Shown piece by piece: positions 1 to 8,978 of a stretch of 64,000 bases of DNA. The translations under genes and the position numbers were made by a program. Source of the DNA: Nannocystis punicea (GTDB taxonomy: Bacteria > Myxococcota_A > Polyangia > Nannocystales > Nannocystaceae); contig NZ_CP114040.1 of assembly GCF_026965555.1 (NCBI RefSeq), positions 12,292,001 to 12,356,000 on the forward strand, in the 5' to 3' direction. The notes beneath the pieces are model-generated. The model saw only the letters and a program-made list of their open reading frames with translations, did no database searches and was not told the origin of the DNA. Each line of letters begins with the position of its first letter. Positions within the stretch are counted from its first letter, which is position 1.

Positions 1-16
1 TTTCAGCCCTGTCGCA

Positions 17-562
17 ATGAACATGTCCCTGCGAACACTCTCGCTCGCGCTCGCCGGGCTGGCCCTGACCGCGTGCGCCAAGAAGGCGGCCGAGCTGACG
101 CCCCCGGAGACCGCGGCCGACGTGGCGGCCGCGCCGGAGGACATCGACGCGCTCGAGGCCCAGCTGGCCGCGCGCGAGGACCAGCTGCGCGCGCTCGGGG
201 CGGGCCCGCCCCCGATGGCGGGCGGCGGCGAGTCGGCGCTGGCCAAGCGCGAGGAGCTCGACGCCGACGCGCAGTCGGCCGGCGACGTGACGACGAAGAA
301 GAAGTCGGCGGAGCAGCAGGTCGCTGCCGAGGCGCCGCAGCCCTCGGCGGCCCCGGCCCCGGCGACCGAGCGCGCCGGCCCGTCGCCCGTGGCAGGCCGC
401 TGCGAGTCGGTCTGCGACATCACGACGTCGATCTGCCAGCTGCGCGACCACATCTGCGACCTCGCGCCGCGTCACGCCGACGAGCCGCGCTACCAGCAGG
501 CGTGCGAGCGCGCGAGCACCGACTGCGAGTTCGCCACGGAGGCTTGCCATGCGTGCGCGTGA
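17..562 (+). CDS. Cys-rich lipoprotein, tandem copy 1
   Basis: Predicted 181-residue lipoprotein. An N-terminal signal peptide ends in a lipobox (LTAC, Cys at about residue 20), followed by an Ala/Pro/Glu-rich low-complexity linker. The C-terminal third is a compact Cys-rich module with CESVCDITTSIC, CDLAPRH and CEFATEACHAC. The next gene ends in the same module, so the two are tandem paralogues. The stop overlaps the next start by 14 nt, which implies translational coupling. A second ATG lies at 23. The start region contains a half-copy of the dispersed TGTCC/GGACA element. Function unknown; it probably sits on the periplasmic face of a membrane, and the conserved cysteines suggest disulfides or metal binding (inference). 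Confidence 0.75.
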   Translation: MNMSLRTLSLALAGLALTACAKKAAELTPPETAADVAAAPEDIDALEAQLAAREDQLRALGAGPPPMAGGGESALAKREELDADAQSAGDVTTKKKSAEQQVAAEAPQPSAAPAPATERAGPSPVAGRCESVCDITTSICQLRDHICDLAPRHADEPRYQQACERASTDCEFATEACHACA

Positions 563-1292
563 GCTCGCAGGCGCCTCACTGATGGCGCTGGTCGCCGCCT
601 GTGCGTCGCAGGACGCCGAGCGCGTCGCGACCCCGGCCCCGCTCGACGCCCCTGCCCCGCTGCCCGCGGAGCTGCAGGAGGAGGCCGAGCGTGACAACAC
701 CAACGACGAGCTCGGCTTCGCGGAGTACGAGCGCCTGCTCGCCGACAAGGAGACGCGCCTGCAGGCGGCCGGGGTGTTGCTGACGGCGCGCGAGCCGGCG
801 CTCGGGGCCGAGATGAAGGGCGACGCCCGGTTCGCCCAGCCGCCGCCTCCGCCCGCGCCCGGGCCGCGCGGCGGGACGGTGACCGAAGAAGAGCGCGCGG
901 GCGGGGGGGCAGCGGCGAAGGCCAAGCGCCCGCGCAAGGACAGCGGACGGGCTGCGGACGCGGCGAGGGCCGGCGAGGCCCCGGCGCCCGCCCCGATGGC
1001 GCCGAAGGCCGCGACGACCTCGAGCACCCCGGCCACGCGCGACAAGAACGTCCAGTACGAGGCCAAGCCGGCCCGGGGCGACGCCGAGGGCTTCGTCGCC
1101 GCCAACGACGAGGCGCCGACGAACCGCTGCCAGAACATCTGCGACCTGTCCGCTGCGACATGCGAGCTCGAGGGCAAGATCTGCGACCTCGCCGCCCGAC
1201 ACTCCGAAGATCCGCGCTACGGCGACCTGTGCCGGCGCGCCGACGACGACTGCCGCCAGGCTGCCGAGGCCTGCCAGCGCTGCTCGCCGTGA
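549..1292 (+). CDS. Cys-rich lipoprotein, tandem copy 2
   Basis: 247-residue predicted lipoprotein with a short signal peptide and lipobox (LVAAC). A long Pro/Ala/Lys-rich disordered linker spans roughly residues 25-190. The C-terminal domain shares its cysteine spacing with copy 1 (CQNICDLSAATC, CDLAARHSEDPRYGDLC, CRQAAEACQRC). The conserved stretch C-DLAARHS/ADEPRY is the best search handle. Start ATG overlaps the preceding gene. Only the C-terminal module is conserved between the copies; the linkers differ freely. Function not recognised. Confidence 0.75.
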   Translation: MRARELAGASLMALVAACASQDAERVATPAPLDAPAPLPAELQEEAERDNTNDELGFAEYERLLADKETRLQAAGVLLTAREPALGAEMKGDARFAQPPPPPAPGPRGGTVTEEERAGGGAAAKAKRPRKDSGRAADAARAGEAPAPAPMAPKAATTSSTPATRDKNVQYEAKPARGDAEGFVAANDEAPTNRCQNICDLSAATCELEGKICDLAARHSEDPRYGDLCRRADDDCRQAAEACQRCSP

Positions 1293-1316
1293 ATCACGAG
1301 CTATAACGATCGCAAT

Positions 1317-1350
1317 TGTTGTGACATGTCCCGAGGGACATATCACAACA
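1317..1350. terminator. Long hairpin between convergent genes
   Basis: Two 16-nt arms (1317-1332 and 1335-1350) pair with a single mismatch around a 2-nt centre. The core is TGTCCC-GA-GGGACA, so this is an extended member of the dispersed palindrome family. It lies exactly between the stop of the plus-strand lipoprotein gene (1292) and the stop of the minus-strand gene (1359). That suits a bidirectional terminator. There is no clear U-tract on either side. Confidence 0.6.
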
Positions 1351-1358
1351 GCGCGGCG

Positions 1359-3722
1359 TCACCCGCTGACGTGCAAGATCTGCTCGACCGTGCGGCGCAG
1401 CGACTGCAGTGTCGGCGCCTCGGCCTGCGAGACGCGGAACAGCAGCACCTCGGCCTGCTCGGGCTGGACCGGGAACAGCCGGGTGAAGCGCGGGCGGGCC
1501 TCCGCGAGCGCGGCGACGGCCGCCTCGCTGAGGCCCTCGCCGCCGTGGCGGGCGCGCAGGAACATGTACGCGAGCGTCGTCATCGGGTAGATGGCCAGCC
1601 CGAGGCCATGCGCCACCAGCCACATGCGCTGCAGCGCCTGGCCGCCGCGGAAGAAGTCGTCGGCGCTGACGCGCGGCATCGTCAACAGGCCGACCGCCGA
1701 CGCCGAGGCGATCGCCTTGGCGGCCGACTTGCGCAGGCCTCGTCCGCCGCCGAGGGTCCGCAGCAGCACCAGCGCGTCGCGTCGGCGGCACATCGACAGG
1801 CCGGCGCGGTCGGCCGCGCTGAGCTCGAGTGAATCGATGTAGATGCCGTCGCGGGTGACCTCGGCCTCTTCGGGGGTCCAGCGGACCTCGCGGAACATCT
1901 CGCGGTTGAGTCGGTCGTCGATGATGCGCTGCTGGTCGCCGATGCCGACGAGCTCGGCGATCTCGGCCAGCTCGGCCTCGCCGCTGACGAACAGCAGCTG
2001 CGCCCCGGCGACCGAGCCCGCGGCCGTGCGCAGCGCGTCCTGGTGGGCCGGGTCGAACGGCACGCGGGCGGAGGTCTTGCGGTTGGTGTGGCGCACGCCG
2101 AGCGCTGCGGCGAGCTCGTCGTGCCAGTGCGACACGGCGCCGGGGCCGGCGGCCGGGAGGCGCTCGAACACCGCCGCGAGGTCCGGCTCGTCGGCGCTGG
2201 GGAACGCGAGCTGCGACAGCTCGAGCCCGCGGGCGTGCGCGGCCAGCCGCAGGCTCTCGGCGGCGGCGCCGAGGGCCGCGACGCCGCCGAGGGCGCGGAA
2301 GTCGGCGAGGCTCTCGGAGCGGGCGCGCTCGTGGAACAGGAACAGCCGACCGCCGCGCAGCAGCCAGCGCCACGGCTGGGTGTTGCCGCCGGAGGGAGCC
2401 CGCGCCGCGACCTCGACGAGCTCGCGCGCCAGCTCGGGCGCCCACGCGAGCGCGGCCGGACGACCGTGCGACCAGCGATCGGCGGCGCGCTCCATGCCCT
2501 CGGCGGTCCACTCGGGCACGTGGACGTCGAGCGGCATGTCGGCGCCGCTCGGCGGATCGTTGGGGACGATGTTCTCGATGTCGGCGATGAAGCGCCCCGA
2601 GTAGTTCATCTGCCCGAGGTTCATGCGCCGGACGATGTCGGCGGCCGCACCGCCGCCGTAGACGACGCACGAGCCGAGCTGCGGCCAGGTCTTGATGGTC
2701 GACTCGATCTCGATCATCGACGTGACCATGCGGCTCGACATGGTGCCCTCGCCGATGATCTTGAGCACGTAGGGGATCTTCTCCTCGGTCGAGAGGTTGG
2801 CGATCCGCTCGGGCTCGATGTTGCCGACGAGGCCGTGGAAGATCGGCCGGGTCGGCTCGAGGTCGAAGCGCTCGACGTCGATGAGCGAGCGGTCGCTGGT
2901 CTCCATCAGCACCGGGATCTTGTGCAGCCTGGCGGTGACCCGCAGCTTGAGCTTGATGTCGATGCTGTCGCACTCGTCGATCAGCACGTCGAGCTTGCCG
3001 CCGCGGAGGAGGAACGCGCTGAGGTTGTCGTCGTGGACGCCGACGGGGTAGAGCACGACCTTGAGGAAGGGGTCGATCTCGGCGATGTCGCGGGCGGTGA
3101 TCAGGACCTTGGAGACGCCGAGGTTGTGGACGGAGCTGCGGATCCGGTTGAGGTTGGACAGGTCGAGGCGGTCGAAGTCGGCGAGGCGGATCTCGCCGAC
3201 GCTGCGCTCGAGCGCCATCGTCGTCGCCACTGTCTGACCCACCGACAGGCCGACCACGCCGACCCGCTTCCTTGCCAGTCGCGCCTGCTCCTCGGGCGTC
3301 AGCTTGTACTTGTTGCGATTGGTCCGCAGCTCGATGAACTCGGCCTCGTCGAGCAAGTGCACCAGCCGGACCGCCCACGGGTAGTAGACCCATACGCCGT
3401 ACTCGTCCGGCGCCGTCTCGCCGAGGTACAGACGCACCCGCTCTCGCGCCGCCAGATCGCTGATGCGCTCGCTCGGGTTGCGAGTGCGGATCAGATCGAT
3501 GAGCTGCTCCTCGAGGGCGTCGTAGACCTGCATGCCCGGCATCTCGTCGAGCAGCTTCGACAGTGAACGCCGGTCCTCGCTCACGCTCAGGCGAAAGAGC
3601 TGAGGTCGCCACGCCTCGCACTCGTATCGCGCCTCCAGCAGCCTCTTGCCCAGTCGGTCCCCTGTGTCCACGTGCTCTCCCGCCGCTGCTGTCGCGCCCG
3701 TGCGGCCCGTTCTCCCCGCCAT
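1359..3722 (-). CDS. Rv1355c/MoeY-type ThiF-nitroreductase fusion, copy 1
   Basis: 787-residue two-domain protein. Residues about 150-400 form a ThiF/E1-like domain: glycine-rich nucleotide loop GVVGLSVGQ near residue 155, then DFDRLDLSNLNR and DECDSIDIKLKLR. Residues about 435-785 resemble an FMN nitroreductase, with an ARAPSGGNTQPWRW flavin-binding segment. This arrangement matches the family annotated as Rv1355c or MoeY; the biochemical role is not established. E1-like adenylation plus flavin oxidation is also the chemistry of azole-forming peptide cyclodehydratase/dehydrogenase pairs, so a tailoring role is possible (inference). ATG 3722 was chosen over an upstream-extended frame to 3980 because the extension is non-conserved and runs through palindromic repeats. 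A paralogue lies at 5651-7921. Confidence 0.8.
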   Translation of the reverse strand: MAGRTGRTGATAAAGEHVDTGDRLGKRLLEARYECEAWRPQLFRLSVSEDRRSLSKLLDEMPGMQVYDALEEQLIDLIRTRNPSERISDLAARERVRLYLGETAPDEYGVWVYYPWAVRLVHLLDEAEFIELRTNRNKYKLTPEEQARLARKRVGVVGLSVGQTVATTMALERSVGEIRLADFDRLDLSNLNRIRSSVHNLGVSKVLITARDIAEIDPFLKVVLYPVGVHDDNLSAFLLRGGKLDVLIDECDSIDIKLKLRVTARLHKIPVLMETSDRSLIDVERFDLEPTRPIFHGLVGNIEPERIANLSTEEKIPYVLKIIGEGTMSSRMVTSMIEIESTIKTWPQLGSCVVYGGGAAADIVRRMNLGQMNYSGRFIADIENIVPNDPPSGADMPLDVHVPEWTAEGMERAADRWSHGRPAALAWAPELARELVEVAARAPSGGNTQPWRWLLRGGRLFLFHERARSESLADFRALGGVAALGAAAESLRLAAHARGLELSQLAFPSADEPDLAAVFERLPAAGPGAVSHWHDELAAALGVRHTNRKTSARVPFDPAHQDALRTAAGSVAGAQLLFVSGEAELAEIAELVGIGDQQRIIDDRLNREMFREVRWTPEEAEVTRDGIYIDSLELSAADRAGLSMCRRRDALVLLRTLGGGRGLRKSAAKAIASASAVGLLTMPRVSADDFFRGGQALQRMWLVAHGLGLAIYPMTTLAYMFLRARHGGEGLSEAAVAALAEARPRFTRLFPVQPEQAEVLLFRVSQAEAPTLQSLRRTVEQILHVSG

Positions 3723-3862
3723 GATAGGCTGGGCTCGTCGCGTCGATCCACCGCAGCCCGTGCGCTCGATCGCGCTCTTGAGGGCGCTGCGAGCGCGTAC
3801 CTGGAGCCGCAGCCCGCTTGCGGGCGGTAACGCTCCGCAGCGCCGATCCGCAGGGTCCTCAT

Positions 3863-3903
3863 GACATGCCCTTTCCGGCATGTCGTAAAGTACATGTTCT
3901 AAA
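3863..3903. repeat. Palindromic element in the spacer upstream of the MoeY-like gene
   Basis: Arms at 3863-3870 and 3877-3884 (GACATGCC and its complement) flank a 6-nt loop. A further ACATGTTC half-site follows at about 3892. This is a diverged member of the dispersed family (core TGCC/GGCA instead of TGTCC/GGACA). It lies between divergent genes starting at 3722 and 4069. Confidence 0.55.
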
Positions 3904-4008
3904 AAACAGTCTCGAGGTCGCTTCGGGCGCGAAGTGCGCAAATCCCGCAGCGTTTCCAGAGGCGCGAAACCGCGCACCATCGGCAGCGCCGGCCCGGCCT
4001 GCTTGGTC

Positions 4009-4014
4009 TATACT
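4009..4014 (+). promoter_or_regulatory. Probable -10 hexamer TATACT
   Basis: TATACT stands out in very GC-rich surroundings, 55 nt upstream of the ATG at 4069. No good -35 box is visible at the usual spacing. Confidence 0.4.
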
Positions 4015-4068
4015 CTCGCTGGCTCCGCGGGGTCCGCACCGCCCCGCGTCGCCCAGAGAAGCGCGCCC

Positions 4069-4497
4069 ATGTCCCCCCCTTCGATGGCCTACTCGCTCTA
4101 CCATACGGTGCTGGTGGCCGTGCACACCAAGGACAACCCGACCGACGAGGAGTGGAGCGGGTACGTCGACTTCGGGCGCAAGCAGATGGGCAAATACACC
4201 AGCTCGCTGGTCATTTCGGAGGGCGGGGGCCCGAACGCGACCCAGCGCGGGGCCATGAACGACCTGCTCGAGGCTAACAACTTCAAGGGCAAGGTCTCGG
4301 TCGTCACGCTGAACCGCCTCGTCCGCGGCATCGTCACCGCGCTCAGCTGGTTCAATCCCAACGTCAAGGCGTTCACGACCGTGCAGATCCCCGCGGCCAT
4401 CGAGTACCTCGAGATCCCGAGGGACCACCACGACCGCCTGATGGCGGAGATCAAGCGGCTGCGCGACAAGGTCGGCATCTCGAGCGCGATGACCTAG
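4069..4497 (+). CDS. Conserved hypothetical protein, possibly STAS/SpoIIAA-like
   Basis: 142-residue soluble protein without signal peptide or membrane segment. Alternating hydrophobic strands and helices (YHTVLVAVHTK, VDFGRKQMGKYTSSLVISEGG, KVSVVTLNRLVRGIVTALSWF, KAFTTVQIPAAIEYLEIP) suggest a small alpha/beta domain of STAS or SpoIIAA type. That fold assignment is tentative. ATG 4069 was chosen because AGAGAAG lies 9 nt upstream; the frame is open to 3934, but that part has no plausible protein character. Another ATG lies at 4084. Divergent from the MoeY-like gene. Function unknown. Confidence 0.65.
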   Translation: MSPPSMAYSLYHTVLVAVHTKDNPTDEEWSGYVDFGRKQMGKYTSSLVISEGGGPNATQRGAMNDLLEANNFKGKVSVVTLNRLVRGIVTALSWFNPNVKAFTTVQIPAAIEYLEIPRDHHDRLMAEIKRLRDKVGISSAMT

Positions 4498-4668
4498 CAG
4501 CCCGACGGCGCAGCGGCTGGCCGCCTCGCGGGCACGGCGAGCGCGAGCGGTCCTGCGAACCACATCGCCACGCGAATCACAGCGAAGCGCCGGGTCGCGA
4601 CGGACTCGCGCCCGAGTTCGACGATCGCGAATCACTGCGCACGAGCGAGCCGGCGCGTCACGAGGTCG

Positions 4669-5403
4669 TCACGCCGGGTGCTCGGCCTGCACGCCGCCGA
4701 GGTGCTCGTTCGCCGAAGACGACGAGACGGGGACGTGCTCGCTGGGCTGGACGGGCACGTGCTCTTCGGTCTCGGGCGACCAGAAGATCGGGCAGTGCAT
4801 GCGCAGCGCCTGGCGGAGGCCGAGGATCCGCCACTTGTGCTCGGGCTCGGCGGTGGCGAGGCGGACGGGGTCGAGGAGGATGACCTTCGAGAAGTAGCGG
4901 GCGTCGGGGTACGAATGCACGCCGAGGCGCGGCTCCGCGGTGAATCCGATCGGGGCCCAGTGGTTCACCACATAGTGGTGCGAAAGCGCGATCAGCAGGT
5001 TGGTCTCGCACAGCGGCGCGGCGGCCACGGCCGTGCGTACCAGCGCATTGCTCAGTTTGGTGCCGCGATACCGCGAATAGGCCCACAGGCCACACACCTC
5101 GGCGACACCGTGCTGTCGCCGGCTCTCCAACAATCGTGCGAGCTGTGACAGTTGCGAGAGCGTGTGCTCGACCGGCAACTTGGTGCCGGGAAAGCTGAGG
5201 TGCAGTCGCAACCCCCCGACCATCGCCCCCGTCTCGTCGCGGGCCACGAAATACACCACGCGACCGCTCAACAGGTCTTCCTGGGCGACCTCGCTGACCG
5301 CCGCTTCCGCCGAGAACTCCTCGTAGCAAGCCCGCTGGGCCTGCGAGAACTCGTCTACCACGGACGGCTCAAGATGCGGGTTCACCAGGGAGAGCGACAG
5401 CAT
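4669..5403 (-). CDS. GNAT-like acyltransferase, possibly FeeM/autoinducer-synthase type
   Basis: 244-residue protein with an acyltransferase-like core: FVARDETGAMVGGLRLHLS (strand pair), GVAEVCGLWAYSRYRGTKLSNALVRTAVAAA (likely acyl-CoA/ACP helix), then HHYVVNHWAPIGFTAEP. The organisation recalls N-acyl amino acid synthases and PEP-CTERM-associated acyltransferases of the GNAT superfamily; assignment is by pattern only. The C-terminus is a polar tail with a repeated EHVPV motif. ATG 5403 was preferred over TTG 5442. It sits between two ThiF-nitroreductase paralogues on the same strand, suggesting a shared pathway. Confidence 0.65.
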   Translation of the reverse strand: MLSLSLVNPHLEPSVVDEFSQAQRACYEEFSAEAAVSEVAQEDLLSGRVVYFVARDETGAMVGGLRLHLSFPGTKLPVEHTLSQLSQLARLLESRRQHGVAEVCGLWAYSRYRGTKLSNALVRTAVAAAPLCETNLLIALSHHYVVNHWAPIGFTAEPRLGVHSYPDARYFSKVILLDPVRLATAEPEHKWRILGLRQALRMHCPIFWSPETEEHVPVQPSEHVPVSSSSANEHLGGVQAEHPA

Positions 5404-5430
5404 GTGTGGAACCACCGTCCATGTGTGGAA
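5401..5430. repeat. 11-bp direct repeat at the GNAT gene start
   Basis: CATGTGTGGAA occurs at 5401-5411 and again at 5420-5430, 19 bp apart. The first copy overlaps the proposed ATG (5403). The rest of 5404-5650 is an unusually AT-rich spacer with no gene. The repeat could be a regulator site or, if translation starts upstream at 5442, simply coding sequence. Confidence 0.35.
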
Positions 5431-5650
5431 AGGGCGCGGCAACCCTCACAAGCACGCAAAACCCTGTTTGCCTCCCGCCACCGCATGTTCGGTCGAGAGT
5501 ACGGGAATCACCTGGCAGTGTCAAGACGCGCTGCTTTCTTGCACATGCAGCAAATGTGTGCTGCGATACACAAATTGCAAAGAGTTTGCGGTCTTTTGGC
5601 CCCTTCTTCGAGAAGGACACCGTGTTCACGTCGCGGTTGGTCGGAGCGCA

Positions 5651-7921
5651 TCACGGCGATTTCTTCTCGGGAAGCGGCGCAGAGAACACGGCATCGACCG
5701 GTCTGCGTAAGGTCCGCAACGGCGCGGGGTCTGCGTAGGAGAGGCGAAACAGCAGGATCTCGACATCGGCGAGCGCGACGGTGAAAGCGCGAGTGAAGCG
5801 CTCGCGCATCTCGAGGAAGCGCTGAATCTCGCGTTTGTCGAAGCCGCCGCCGTGGAAGCGCTCGACGCGGGCGAACATATCAATCAGCGTGTTGAGCGGA
5901 TGGACGGCGACGCCGAGCGCGCTGGCGGTGAGCCACAGCTGCTGCATCGCCTGGCCCCCGCGGACCAGCGCCGTCGGCGATTGGCCGGGAATCGTGAGCA
6001 GGCCGACCGCTGCGGATGAGGCTAGGGCCTGAACCGAGGACATCATCAGCAAGCGCCCACCATTCGTGTCTCGTAGCACCTTGGCGACATCGGTGGAGCG
6101 GAGTAGTTGAAACGCCGCGAAGTCCATCGGTGTCACTGCCAGTGCCTCGACGCGAATGCCGTCCTGGGTGTCGTGGGCCTCGGCCTCCGACCAGCGGATC
6201 TGCCGCATCGTGGGGCCGTGCAGCGTCGGGGTGAGCAGCCGCAGTCTCTCGGCCTCACCGATCAGTTGGCCGAGCTCGCCGAGCAGCGCGCGGTCTGTAC
6301 AAAGTTGCAGCTTCGCCCCGCTGTCACGGGCGGCCGCCGTCAACGCTTGCACATGCACCGGCGACAGGTGCGCACGGGTCCCCAGGCCACGGTTGGTGTT
6401 TCGCCGGGGGATTTCCTCGAATAGGGGGTCGTCGGCCGGTCCGCCGGCGCGCAATCCCAATCGCACCTCCGCGACCAGGGACGGGTCCTGCTTGCCCGGG
6501 AACAGCTGAATGTTGGCCTCGCGACCTTTGACCCCGGCGGCGATCTGCAAATTGGCCAGCGCCCCGCCGATGGCCACCAGCGCCCAATGGCGGCCGATCT
6601 CTTCGCGCCCGCCGCCGCGCTCGGCGTCGTGGAACACGCGCAGCACGCCGTCGCCGTACTCGAATCGCCACGGCTGGTCGTTGCCGTGCGACGGCGCCAT
6701 GATCGCGTACTGCACCAATTCACGCACCTCCGCGATGTCGCGGAGCCGGCGCGGGTGGGACGCGTCGGGCAGCGGCGGCGAGGTGACCTCGGCCAGCTGC
6801 GAACTGACATCGATGTAGACGCGGCCCGAGGCGAGCGGCATGCCGAGGGCGAGGCGGCGGACCGCGGTCGTCGTGGTCGCGCCGCCGAGCGTCACGTCGG
6901 AGCCGAGCTGCGAGAAGCCCTTGAGCGTGAGGTTGAGCTCGAGCAGCGACGCGGCCAGCCGCGGCGAGATGGTGTGGAGGCCGGCGATCTGCAGAATGAG
7001 ACCGAGGCGCGCCGGCGGCGGCAGCGTGTTGACCTGGTCGGAGGTCACGCTGCCGACGAGGCCGTGGAGGATCGGCCGGTCGGGCTCGAGGTCGAAGCGC
7101 TCGATGTCGAGCATGCCGCGGTCGCTGGTCTCCATCAGCACCGGCAGCCGGCGGGCCCGCGCCTCTTCGCGGAGCTTGAGCTTGATCTGGATGCTGTCGC
7201 ACTCGTCGATGACGATGTCGGCGCGGTCGCCCGGGCCGGTGCCGTCGATGAACTCGCCGATGTTGTCGGGGGTCACGCCGTCGGTGAACAGCACCAGGTT
7301 GGCGTACGGGTTCTGCTCGTAGATCTGGCGCGCCGCGATGATCGCCTTGTTGAGCCCGAGGTGGTGCACCGCGCAGCGGATGCGGTTCATGTTCGACAGG
7401 TCGAGAGTGTCGAAGTCGGCGAGGCGGAGCTCGCCGAACACGCCCTCGAGCGCGAGGGTGACCGCGACCGCGTTGCCGACGCTGAGGCCGGCCAGGGCGA
7501 TCTTGATCTTGCGCAGCCGAGCCTGCTCCTCGGAGGTGATCTTGTTGCGGTTGCGATCGCTGCGCAGCTCGATGAACGGGTCGGGCGGCAGCAGGTGGAC
7601 CATGCGGCGCGACCACGGGTAGAAGGCCCAGCGCCCGTAGTCCTGCGGCGTCTGCCCGGCGAGGAGGCGCACGATCTCTTGCGCGACCTCGTCGTCGGTG
7701 TAGTTCTTGCTCGGCGTCCGCGAGCGCACGAGGTCCTTGAGCTGGGCCTCGAGCATGTCGTGGATGTACACGACCTCGCCGTCGTTCATCAGCTCGTCCA
7801 TCGCCTCGGCCTCGGCGGGCACGGAGCGATCGAAGATCAACGGGAACCACGACTCGCGCTCGGCGGACGCGAGCACTTCACGCCACGGAGCCAGAGTCTT
7901 CGGCAAACGGCGCGCTGGCAT
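5651..7921 (-). CDS. Rv1355c/MoeY-type ThiF-nitroreductase fusion, copy 2
   Basis: 756 residues with the same architecture as the gene at 1359-3722. There is an N-terminal helical region with the shared motif DLVRSRTPS. A ThiF-like domain starts near residue 135 (IALAGLSVGNAVAV, DFDTLDLSNMNRIR, DECDSIQIKLKLR, LMETSDRG). The C-terminal nitroreductase-like half starts near residue 400 (IMAPSHGNDQPWRF). ATG 7921 has a good GAGGAG ribosome site 8 nt upstream, better than TTG 7939. The two paralogues are clearly diverged, so the duplication is old or they have different substrates. The GNAT-like gene lies downstream on the same strand after a spacer of about 250 bp. Confidence 0.82.
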   Translation of the reverse strand: MPARRLPKTLAPWREVLASAERESWFPLIFDRSVPAEAEAMDELMNDGEVVYIHDMLEAQLKDLVRSRTPSKNYTDDEVAQEIVRLLAGQTPQDYGRWAFYPWSRRMVHLLPPDPFIELRSDRNRNKITSEEQARLRKIKIALAGLSVGNAVAVTLALEGVFGELRLADFDTLDLSNMNRIRCAVHHLGLNKAIIAARQIYEQNPYANLVLFTDGVTPDNIGEFIDGTGPGDRADIVIDECDSIQIKLKLREEARARRLPVLMETSDRGMLDIERFDLEPDRPILHGLVGSVTSDQVNTLPPPARLGLILQIAGLHTISPRLAASLLELNLTLKGFSQLGSDVTLGGATTTTAVRRLALGMPLASGRVYIDVSSQLAEVTSPPLPDASHPRRLRDIAEVRELVQYAIMAPSHGNDQPWRFEYGDGVLRVFHDAERGGGREEIGRHWALVAIGGALANLQIAAGVKGREANIQLFPGKQDPSLVAEVRLGLRAGGPADDPLFEEIPRRNTNRGLGTRAHLSPVHVQALTAAARDSGAKLQLCTDRALLGELGQLIGEAERLRLLTPTLHGPTMRQIRWSEAEAHDTQDGIRVEALAVTPMDFAAFQLLRSTDVAKVLRDTNGGRLLMMSSVQALASSAAVGLLTIPGQSPTALVRGGQAMQQLWLTASALGVAVHPLNTLIDMFARVERFHGGGFDKREIQRFLEMRERFTRAFTVALADVEILLFRLSYADPAPLRTLRRPVDAVFSAPLPEKKSP

Positions 7922-8050
7922 CGACGGCTCCTCAGGCAACGCGGCGCGTGTGCTCGGCTCGCAACGCTTCGACGATAGCGCAAGGCGCGCGAAGTCGACA
8001 AGGGCGGCGCATTGCCTTCACTTCCCGACGTGTCGTAGCGATTTCACGGT

Positions 8051-8692
8051 TCATGCGGCGGCGCTCCGGACGGCTGCCAGCAGCGTCGCCGCGCGCTCGC
8101 CGATCGCTGTGAGATCTCCGGCCTGCACGAGCGCCGGGGAGAACAGCGGCGTCGTGAAGCCTACGCCGACCGCGCCGGCCTGCAACACCGCGGCGGCGTT
8201 CGCGGCGTCGACCCCGTTGGTCGGCACGATGTTCAGGAACGGCATCGGCCCGAGCACCGAGCGAACGAACGCCGCGATGTCGCCGGGCGACGGGAACAGC
8301 TTCTGCGCCGCTGCGCCGGCCGCGTGCGCGCGCCACAGCTCGGTCGGGCTGAAGCAGCCGGGCACCGCCGCGGCTCCGAGCGCGCGCGCACGGGCGACCA
8401 CGCGTTCGTCGATCACCGGCGAGACCAGGAAGCGCGCCCCGGCGCGGACCGCCTCGTCGGCGCTCTCCGGGTCCATCACAGTGCCGGCGCCGACGGTCAG
8501 GCGCGCGTCGCGGGCGAACTCCTCGATGAGGCTCGCAGCCCCGGGCGTCGTCATCGTGAATTCGAGGACGCGGAACCCGGCCTCGACCGCGGCCCACATC
8601 GCCGCCGCCGCGTGGTCGCGGCTGGTCGCGCGCATGATGGCGACCGCGCGGTGCTGGGCGAGCGCCGCGGTGAAGGCTGTCTCCGAGGACAT
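8051..8692 (-). CDS. eda: 2-keto-3-deoxy-6-phosphogluconate (KDPG) aldolase
   Basis: 213 residues, the normal family length. Class I aldolase of the Entner-Doudoroff route, splitting KDPG into pyruvate and glyceraldehyde-3-phosphate (family knowledge). Visible signatures are VLEFTMTTPGA with the catalytic Glu, TVGAGTVMDPESADEAVRAGARFLVSP, PGCFSPTE, and QKLFPSPG with the Schiff-base Lys. ATG 8692 was chosen over the longer frame to 8731 because it gives the standard N-terminus. Some homologues act on 4-hydroxy-2-oxoglutarate or KDPGal instead. No other Entner-Doudoroff gene is adjacent. The 286-bp gap to the rhomboid gene (8693-8978) holds no recognisable gene. Confidence 0.9.
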   Translation of the reverse strand: MSSETAFTAALAQHRAVAIMRATSRDHAAAAMWAAVEAGFRVLEFTMTTPGAASLIEEFARDARLTVGAGTVMDPESADEAVRAGARFLVSPVIDERVVARARALGAAAVPGCFSPTELWRAHAAGAAAQKLFPSPGDIAAFVRSVLGPMPFLNIVPTNGVDAANAAAVLQAGAVGVGFTTPLFSPALVQAGDLTAIGERAATLLAAVRSAAA

Positions 8693-8978
8693 GCTGGTGC
8701 CATCGTAGGCCAACGGCCGCTCGCGCCGCAAGTTCGCCGCCGGACCGAAGCCGGGGTCAGCCCGAGGTGAAGCGCACCCGCTCGGCCGCGGAGGCGACCG
8801 CGCCGCCCCGGTCAGCGGCGGTCACGCAGGGTGTGGCGCGGTGCGCCTCGCGACTGCGGAGGCCCTCGCTTCGGCCCCGCGGCGGCAGCCACGGGTCTCC
8901 GGCGACCGGACGCGCCGCCGCGGCCCGCAAGCCCGGCGCTTGCCGAACCGCGGGCGACGCCGCAAAAGCAGCGGCGCA

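Noticed and set aside
5602..5616. CCTTCT-TCG-AGAAGG hairpin after the second MoeY-like gene as terminator
   Set aside because: Only a 6-bp stem, no U-tract in the direction of transcription, and likely by chance in this locally mixed sequence.
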